A stretch of DNA of 12,634 nt from Rhodospirillales bacterium. GTDB lineage: Bacteria > Pseudomonadota > Alphaproteobacteria > Rhodospirillales > JADHTD01. The position numbers were made by a program, and so were the translations under genes. Shown piece by piece: positions 7,905-12,634 of this stretch. Numbering within the stretch: position 1 is the stretch's first letter; every line of letters starts with the position of its first letter. The notes beneath the pieces are model-generated. The model was not told where the DNA came from. It worked only from the letters and a program-made list of their open reading frames with translations, and did not search any database. The stretch is from contig JADHTD010000049.1 in assembly GCA_016776525.1 (NCBI GenBank), forward strand, positions 1 through 12,634. Reading direction: 5' to 3'.

Positions 7905-9443
7905 ATGAACATCGGATCGCTGCCGACCCGACATGCCCGTTACCGGCCGGACCATACGGCCCTGGTTTTCGGCGGCCTGCGGCTGAGCTACAAAGAGCTC
8001 AATGGCCATATCAACAGGCTGGCCAACGGGCTTTTGGCGGCGGGGCTGCAAAAGGGCGACAAGTTCGCCACCGTCCTGCCCAACCGCTTGGAGCTGATGC
8101 TGGCCTATTGGGCGGCAGCCAAGACCGGCCTGGTCATCGTCCCGGCCAGCACGCTTTTGCAGCCATCCGGCCTCAAGACACTGCTCAACAGTTCCGACGC
8201 GGCGCTGGTGCTGGCCGACGCCACCCTGACGCAAACCTTTGAAGGGATAATGGGCGGGCTGCCCAAGATACCGGACGATTGTCTCGTTTTGGTCGGCGCC
8301 GCCGAGGTGCACGCCCGTTTCCGCTTCTATGACGACCTGATCGAAGGCATGCCGGATACAGAGCCGCCGGACGCCGACCTGCAGGGCGACGACGTCTACA
8401 ACATTATGTATTCCAGCGGCACCACCGGCCAGCCCAAGGGCATCGTCCACACCCACTCTGTCAGGGCCATGTATTGTTCGTTGTTTGCCTCGGCCTTTCG
8501 CATGACGCCGGAAAGCGTCGTCCTGCATGCCGGGTCGATTGTCTTCAATGGGGCCATGGTCGACCTCATGCCGTGGATGTATGTGGGCGGCACCTATGTG
8601 CTGCACGCCGCCTTCGATGCCCAAGCGGTGATCGACGATATCGAGCGCGAGCAGGTCACTCATATCATCATGGTGCCGTCGCAGATCATCGCCGTCCTCG
8701 ACCATCCGGCCTTCGATCCGAAAAAGCTGCGGTCGCTTGAAATGTTGCAGAACATCGGGGCACCGTTGCTGCTGGAACACAAGCAGCGCATCAACCAACA
8801 CCTACCGGGACGCTTTTACGAGCTTTATGGCCTGACCGAGGGCTTCGTCACCATCCTCGATAAGCACGAGGCGCTGTGCAAGGAAGGCTCGGTCGGTGTG
8901 CCGCCGCCCTTTTTCGAAATGCAGATCCGTGACGAAGACGGCAATGAATGTGATGTCGGCACGGTCGGCGAGATTTGCGGCCACGGTCCGATCCTCATGA
9001 CCGGCTACTACAAGCAGCCCGAGCTGACGGCCGAGGCCATCCGGGACGGCTGGCTGCATACCGGCGACATGGGTTTTGTGGACGAAGAGGGCTTCCTCTA
9101 TCTGGTCGACCGCAAGAAGGACATGATCATCTCCGGCGGCGTCAACGTCTATCCCAAGGACATCGAGGAAATCGCCGTCACCCACCCGGCCGTGCGCGAA
9201 GTCGCCGTCTTTGGCACCCCCGACGACAAATGGGGGGAAGTGCCGGTGGCCGCCATCGTCCTTGGCGGGGAAGAAGCCGTCGATACCGCCGATCTGGTCG
9301 CCTGGATCAACGACCGGGTCGACGCCAAGTACCAGCGGGTGCGCGACGTGATGATTCTGGAGCAGTTTCCCCGCAACGTGGCCGGCAAGACCCTGAAGCG
9401 GGAAATCGCCGATACCTATGCCGCCCTTTCCGCCGCTTCGTAA
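7905..9443 (+). CDS. AMP-forming acyl-CoA synthetase (ANL superfamily)
   Basis: This 512-residue cytosolic or membrane-associated ligase activates a carboxylic acid with ATP and joins it to CoA via an acyl-adenylate. The P-loop-like motif YSSGTTGQPKG starts at residue 169 and YGLTEG is at 308-313. Asp388 in HTGDMG should bind the ribose. Arg403 in VDRKKDMIISGG is at the hinge before the mobile C-terminal domain. Lys495 in NVAGKTLKRE is the adenylation lysine. The architecture fits medium/long-chain fatty acyl-CoA ligases or the broader carboxylate-CoA ligase group; the acid is not predictable. The ATG at 7905 follows a G6 tract ending 3 nt before it, so Shine-Dalgarno spacing is tight; ATGs at 7866 and 7869 have poorer sites. 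The downstream acyl-CoA dehydrogenase would be a natural user of its product. Confidence 0.93.
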   Translation: MNIGSLPTRHARYRPDHTALVFGGLRLSYKELNGHINRLANGLLAAGLQKGDKFATVLPNRLELMLAYWAAAKTGLVIVPASTLLQPSGLKTLLNSSDAALVLADATLTQTFEGIMGGLPKIPDDCLVLVGAAEVHARFRFYDDLIEGMPDTEPPDADLQGDDVYNIMYSSGTTGQPKGIVHTHSVRAMYCSLFASAFRMTPESVVLHAGSIVFNGAMVDLMPWMYVGGTYVLHAAFDAQAVIDDIEREQVTHIIMVPSQIIAVLDHPAFDPKKLRSLEMLQNIGAPLLLEHKQRINQHLPGRFYELYGLTEGFVTILDKHEALCKEGSVGVPPPFFEMQIRDEDGNECDVGTVGEICGHGPILMTGYYKQPELTAEAIRDGWLHTGDMGFVDEEGFLYLVDRKKDMIISGGVNVYPKDIEEIAVTHPAVREVAVFGTPDDKWGEVPVAAIVLGGEEAVDTADLVAWINDRVDAKYQRVRDVMILEQFPRNVAGKTLKREIADTYAALSAAS

Positions 9444-9537
9444 AATCAGGCGGTCTTTCAATTGTTAAGGGTGCTGTCAGGCGGGCGGCGTAGCGTCTGG
9501 CATACTTTGTGCGAGATTCCCTTCCTAGAGACGGTTC

Positions 9538-9571
9538 AAATCCGGAAAACCCCTGAAAACCGGGATTTTTC
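9538..9571 (+). terminator. probable intrinsic terminator after the acyl-CoA synthetase
   Basis: AAATCCGG (9538-9545) pairs with CCGGGATTT (9560-9568) with one bulged G, and the arm runs straight into TTC, giving five T in a row. It lies about 95 nt after the synthetase stop and 30 nt before the small exported-protein gene. Confidence 0.45.
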
Positions 9572-9600
9572 TAAGAAACCCTGGGAATAGGATTTGCAGA

Positions 9601-9954
9601 ATGCAAACGGTAATGGCAATGGTTTTAAAAAAGCAGACGATAATGGCCCTGGTTCTGGCAGTTTTTACTGCTGTGGCCGTCTTTTACCCGGCTTCACCGG
9701 TCAAGGCCGATGACACCCATGCGAGCTTTATCGTTTCCGATCCGCCGGCCACTTTTGACGCCGATATCCGCAAAACCGGCCTCACCGTGGGCAAGACCCA
9801 GCATTTCCGCGAACTGGAAATGGCTGTCGTGCAGATTATCCTGAAAGGCGCTACCGATGCCGCCCAGGTCCTGAAGGTGCTGACCCGGCATTTCCCCGAC
9901 TCCGAGATCAGCCTCAACGATGAAAACAGCGGCCTGATCTTGGCCAGCGACTGA
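9601..9954 (+). CDS. small exported protein of unknown function
   Basis: I do not recognise this 117-residue protein. The N-terminus looks like a Sec signal peptide: Lys10-Lys11, a hydrophobic run from about 14 to 29, and a likely cleavage after Ala36 (VKA|DD). The mature form would be about 81 residues, mostly polar and acidic at both ends, with a helix-prone middle (LEMAVVQIILKGATDAAQVLKVL) and no cysteines. A periplasmic location is inferred. The ATG at 9601 has AGGA about 10 nt upstream; in-frame ATGs at 9613 and 9619 are alternatives that keep the signal. It sits between two terminator-like structures, so it is probably a single-gene transcript, not part of the acyl-CoA operon. Codon use resembles its neighbours, which supports a real gene. 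Confidence 0.75.
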   Translation: MQTVMAMVLKKQTIMALVLAVFTAVAVFYPASPVKADDTHASFIVSDPPATFDADIRKTGLTVGKTQHFRELEMAVVQIILKGATDAAQVLKVLTRHFPDSEISLNDENSGLILASD

Positions 9955-9979
9955 TCTTTCCCTCCACTAATCGGTCCGT

Positions 9980-10007
9980 ACCGGGGTGATTTTGCCCCGG
10001 TTTTTTT
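9980..10007 (+). terminator. strong rho-independent terminator of the small exported-protein gene
   Basis: ACCGGGG (9980-9986) and CCCCGGT (9995-10001) form a perfect 7-bp stem with an 8-nt loop. Seven T residues (10001-10007) start at the last stem base. It lies about 25 nt after the stop codon and separates this gene from the acyl-CoA dehydrogenase unit. Confidence 0.9.
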
Positions 10008-10114
10008 GTTCGGTCACCCGGTTGGTCCCTGGCGGCGAGGTCTCATGCAGTACCGGCGACCCTGCCATGCGTAGACCACGATGCTGCTATGCGCCGCCAA
10101 TGTGCAATCGTTTG

Positions 10115-10143
10115 CTGACGGATGCCCTTCGCCGCGATATAGT
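10115..10143 (+). promoter_or_regulatory. candidate promoter of the acyl-CoA dehydrogenase operon
   Basis: CTGACG (10115-10120) is separated by a 17-nt spacer from TATAGT (10138-10143; 5 of 6 to the -10 consensus). The resulting leader would be about 85 nt. Nothing else convincing was found in 10008-10233. Confidence 0.45.
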
Positions 10144-10233
10144 TTTAGGACTGTGCGAGGACGGGGGATATTCGCGACCTGCCGAATGCCCTGAGAAGAA
10201 ACCCGCTGGGGAAACCAAGAACGGGAGTTAGGC

Positions 10234-11418
10234 ATGGAAGAAATTTTCATCGTCACCGAAGATCAGCGCGCCATCCTGGAAACGGTTCACCGTTTCGTCG
10301 AGGAAGAGGTTCTGCCGCGTTCCGCCGAACTGGATGCCATGGATGACCCGGCGGATTGCTATTCCGAGGATATCGTTGCCAAGGCCCATGAGGTGGGCCT
10401 CCGCACCATGACGTTGAGCGAAGAATACGGCGGCCTCGGCACCGACTCGCTGACCACGTCGATGGTCATCGAGGAATTGGCTGTTGGCGACCTGGGGGTG
10501 TCGGTGATCTTCGCGCAGACACTGAAGATCGCCCAGATCATGCAGAAGGCCCTGAACGAGGAACAGCGGGCCCGCGTGCTGCCCGGTTTCGCCGAAGACC
10601 CGCAGGGCATGCTGGGCATCGGCATTACCGAACCGGACAATGCCTCGAACTATTTCCTGCCGCACCCGACGCCGTTCCGGACGACGGCGGAAAAGACCGA
10701 TGGCGGCTGGATCGCCAACGGCATGAAACACTTCATCTCCAACGGCAACCGGGCCAGCCATTACCTGGTCTTCATCCAGACCGAGAAGGGCAAGCCGCTG
10801 GCCGAGGGGTCTACCTGCTTCCTCGTCGAACGGGACCGGGAAGGCTTCTCCATCGGCACCGTCCACGACAAGATGGGCGAACGCCTCGCCAACAACGCGG
10901 AACTGGTTTTCCAGGATTGCTTCCTGCCCGATGAGAACGTGGTCGGCGATGTCGGCGACGGCTTCAACGTGCTGGCCAAATTCTTCCCGCAGTCGAACGC
11001 CTATGCCGGGGCCAGCATCCTCGGCGTCGCCGTGGCCTGTTACAACAAATCCCTGGAATGGGCCCAGATGCGCGTGCAGGGCGGCAAGCCGTTGATTGAA
11101 CATGATAAAATCCGCGCCCAGTTGGCGGAAATGAAGATGTTGCTGGATGCTTCGCGCTCCTATATCCACCGGGCCTGCTATCTGGCCGACAACCAGCATC
11201 TCGGCTGGGACAAGACCCTCGGAGTCTTGCCGAAGACCATGGCCTCGCAGGCGGCCTGGAAGATCGCCACCTGGTGCCTGGAGATTCACGGCGGCCACGG
11301 TTACATGAAGGAAACGGGGGTGCCGAAGCTGGTCCGCGACGCGGCGGCCTTCCTGCATTCGGACGGCGTCAACCACACCCTGTTCCTGAAGGCGGCCAAC
11401 TTCATGTACAAGGATTGA
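10234..11418 (+). CDS. acyl-CoA dehydrogenase family protein with Asp at the catalytic-base position
   Basis: This 394-residue flavoprotein has the three acyl-CoA dehydrogenase regions: an N-terminal helical domain (LSEEYGGLGTDSL), a middle beta-domain with LGIGITEPDNAS and HFISNG, and a C-terminal helical domain ending in IHGGHGYMKE...LVRDAAAFLHSDG. Such enzymes take two hydrogens from an acyl-CoA and pass electrons to ETF. The usual catalytic Glu (IYEG in medium-chain enzymes) aligns with Asp377 in LHSDG. The alternative base position used by isovaleryl/long-chain types reads PQSNAYAG, without Glu. The enzyme may therefore use Asp as base or have different chemistry. The ATG at 10234 has GGGAG 6 nt upstream. 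The alcohol dehydrogenase gene begins 28 nt after the stop, so they form an operon. Substrate unknown; family assignment sure. Confidence 0.93.
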   Translation: MEEIFIVTEDQRAILETVHRFVEEEVLPRSAELDAMDDPADCYSEDIVAKAHEVGLRTMTLSEEYGGLGTDSLTTSMVIEELAVGDLGVSVIFAQTLKIAQIMQKALNEEQRARVLPGFAEDPQGMLGIGITEPDNASNYFLPHPTPFRTTAEKTDGGWIANGMKHFISNGNRASHYLVFIQTEKGKPLAEGSTCFLVERDREGFSIGTVHDKMGERLANNAELVFQDCFLPDENVVGDVGDGFNVLAKFFPQSNAYAGASILGVAVACYNKSLEWAQMRVQGGKPLIEHDKIRAQLAEMKMLLDASRSYIHRACYLADNQHLGWDKTLGVLPKTMASQAAWKIATWCLEIHGGHGYMKETGVPKLVRDAAAFLHSDGVNHTLFLKAANFMYKD

Positions 11419-11446
11419 AGCGGGATTTGAAAAGGGGAGACAATCG

Positions 11447-12478
11447 ATGAAAGCATTGGTTCTCAACGGGCCGGGCGCGCCTTTTGACCTCACCGACGTT
11501 CCCGATCCGGTGGCCGGGCCCGGCGAGGCCGTGGTCAAAGTCCTGGCCTGCGGTTCCGGGCTGACCATCCAGCATTATAAGATCGGCCGTTCGATAATCG
11601 ACTATCCGCGCATCATCGGCCACGAGATCACCGGCGAGATCGTCGAGGTCGGGGCCGGGGTCGCCGGGCTGGCCGTCGGCGATGCGGTGACCGCCTATTA
11701 TTACCTCAGCTGCGGTTATTGCCCACGTTGCCTGCAAAACCTGGAGCCGATGTGCGAGAACAGCGGCGGCAATGTGGGTAAGCATTGCGACGGCGGCTAT
11801 GCGGAATTCATGAAACTGCCGGCGCATCTGTTTTTGAAACTGCCGGACGGCCTCGATTACAAGGCCCACCCGGCGGAGGTCGGTGTCATCTGTGACGCCA
11901 TCGCCACGCCCTACAAAGTCAACCGGCGGACCCGCACCGCGGTCGGCGAAACGGTAGCCGTTTTCGGCGCCGGCGGCGGCCTCGGCATCCACCAGGTGAT
12001 GATGTCCAAATGGGCCGGGGCCCGGGTCATCGCCGTCGATACCAAGGCCAATAAATTTGACGCCTGCCGCCAGGCCGGGGCCGACGAAGTTGTCGATGCC
12101 TCTGACGGTCGTGTGGTCGAAGCCATCATGGACCTGACCGATGGGAAGGGTGCCGATGTGGCGATCGATTACGTCTCGGCCAACATCACCCTGGAACAAT
12201 CGGTGAAGTGTCTAGGGGTCAAGGGCCGCATGGTCACCCTGGGCGGCTCCGGGGAAAAATTCGAAGTCGATTCCATGGACCTGCTGGTCAAGGAACTGGA
12301 CGTGCTGGGCAGCCGGTATGTGACCCGCGCCGAGATCATGGCCTCGTTGGAACTGGTGGCCCGCGGCGACGTGTGGCCGCTGGTCACCGAAAAACGCCCC
12401 ATGGCAGAGGCCGAAGAAGTGCATGAGATGGTGGAAAAAGGCGAGGTCATCGGCCGCGCCGCCCTCTTGATCGGCTAG
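11447..12478 (+). CDS. zinc-type alcohol dehydrogenase (MDR superfamily) lacking one catalytic-zinc ligand
   Basis: This 343-residue medium-chain dehydrogenase has a GroES-like N-terminal half and a Rossmann half (VAVFGAGGGLGIHQV, then Asp in VIAVDTKANK, which favours NAD). The structural zinc site is complete: Cys89, 92, 95 and 103 in CGYCPRCLQNLEPMC. In the catalytic site His59-Glu60 (IIGHEITG) and Cys149 (VICDAIATPY) are present. The first ligand Cys, normally in ACGxCxTD, is Gly38 in ACGSGLTIQH, and the following Asp is Ile41; Thr40 and His43 of the proton relay remain. Cys35 is three residues too early. The enzyme may hold zinc differently or act without it. The ATG at 11447 has GGGGAG 7 nt upstream. 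It is second in the operon with the acyl-CoA dehydrogenase, so a hydroxyacyl-CoA or related substrate is likely but not shown. Confidence 0.93.
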   Translation: MKALVLNGPGAPFDLTDVPDPVAGPGEAVVKVLACGSGLTIQHYKIGRSIIDYPRIIGHEITGEIVEVGAGVAGLAVGDAVTAYYYLSCGYCPRCLQNLEPMCENSGGNVGKHCDGGYAEFMKLPAHLFLKLPDGLDYKAHPAEVGVICDAIATPYKVNRRTRTAVGETVAVFGAGGGLGIHQVMMSKWAGARVIAVDTKANKFDACRQAGADEVVDASDGRVVEAIMDLTDGKGADVAIDYVSANITLEQSVKCLGVKGRMVTLGGSGEKFEVDSMDLLVKELDVLGSRYVTRAEIMASLELVARGDVWPLVTEKRPMAEAEEVHEMVEKGEVIGRAALLIG

Positions 12479-12634
12479 GTCATGGACTCACCGGTTGGGG
12501 CCTCGGGCGGGGACGGTTTACCTGCCCCCGCCGCCCACAATTCGAGAGCTATTTCCGGGCAAACGGGGCTGTCTACAGCGGCGCCATTTGGTAACAGGCC
12601 AAGGGCGACTCGGAACGGCCATTTCACATGGCAG
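12475..12634 (-). CDS. possible 3' end of a convergent gene (uncertain)
   Basis: On the minus strand a frame open from the right edge runs 52 codons to a TAG at 12477-12475, whose bases overlap the TAG of the alcohol dehydrogenase in a shared CTAG. The peptide has a plausible look (WPFRVALGLLPNGAAVDSP, then a Pro-rich tail), but third-position GC is only about 63%, and an equally open plus-strand frame exists from ATG 12482. GGCGGGG (12506-12512) and CCCCGCC (12526-12532) form a 7-bp stem inside. No family is recognised. Confidence 0.22.
   Translation of the reverse strand, partial: CHVKWPFRVALGLLPNGAAVDSPVCPEIALELWAAGAGKPSPPEAPTGESMT

Noticed and set aside
9444..9600. TGGCATACT near 9498 as an extended -10 promoter for the small exported-protein gene
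   Set aside because: No acceptable -35 at the right distance, and a terminator-like stem lies between it and the gene.
9986..10231. 81-codon plus-strand frame upstream of the acyl-CoA dehydrogenase
   Set aside because: It begins inside the strong terminator stem, lacks a ribosome-binding site and has Cys/Arg-rich composition unlike the neighbouring genes.
10228..11568. 446-codon minus-strand open frame opposite the acyl-CoA dehydrogenase
   Set aside because: The plus strand carries all family motifs; the antisense frame spans two genes and their gap without protein-like features.
12482..12634. Plus-strand frame starting 3 nt after the last stop, open to the window edge
   Set aside because: No Shine-Dalgarno, several codons rare in this window (AGA, TTA, AGG) and no recognisable protein; kept only as part of the unresolved right end.

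Overview
The window is a gene-dense stretch of roughly 60% GC bacterial chromosome. The genes use G-rich Shine-Dalgarno sites and a mix of ATG, GTG and TTG starts. The gene set (TRAP solute receptor, class I PPK2, malate synthase G, a class III alcohol dehydrogenase of the type seen in Rhodobacter-like bacteria, fatty-acid/acyl-CoA enzymes) points to a heterotrophic alphaproteobacterium, perhaps Rhodospirillales-like. That placement is an inference from protein character only. I saw no rRNA, tRNA, CRISPR, transposase or phage gene.

Layout. (1) Positions 1-1626, minus strand: a PPK2-type polyphosphate kinase with a basic Ala/Lys/Pro tail, followed by the 5' part of a TRAP substrate-binding protein that begins at TTG and has no visible signal peptide. 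(2) Positions 1627-1803: a divergent control region with a perfect 12-bp palindrome and a duplicated smaller palindrome. (3) Positions 1804-5833, plus strand: hypoxanthine phosphoribosyltransferase, then malate synthase G (glcB) and, 37 nt later, glutathione-dependent formaldehyde dehydrogenase. The last two look co-transcribed. (4) Positions 5834-5993: a short convergent intergenic region full of hairpins and direct repeats. (5) Positions 5994-7677, minus strand: an NAD-type SDR oxidoreductase and an EamA/DMT exporter, 19 nt apart. (6) Positions 7678-7904: a divergent promoter region carrying an 8+8 dyad. (7) Positions 7905-9443, plus strand: an AMP-forming acyl-CoA synthetase. (8) Positions 9601-9954: a small exported protein of unknown function with its own strong terminator. 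(9) Positions 10234-12478: an acyl-CoA dehydrogenase and a zinc-type alcohol dehydrogenase, 28 nt apart.

How the genes may work together. Malate synthase G disposes of glyoxylate and the class III dehydrogenase disposes of formaldehyde, so that pair would suit a cell oxidising C1/C2 compounds. The acyl-CoA synthetase, acyl-CoA dehydrogenase, SDR and alcohol dehydrogenase together suggest activation and oxidation of an organic acid as its CoA thioester. The most unusual part is the last pair. The acyl-CoA dehydrogenase has Asp where the usual catalytic Glu sits, and the alcohol dehydrogenase has Gly where the first catalytic-zinc Cys should be, while keeping its four structural-zinc Cys. Two neighbouring, co-transcribed enzymes with altered active sites could act in sequence on an unusual (for example cyclic) acyl-CoA; this is a hypothesis. 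The window ends at 12634 in sequence whose coding status I cannot settle.
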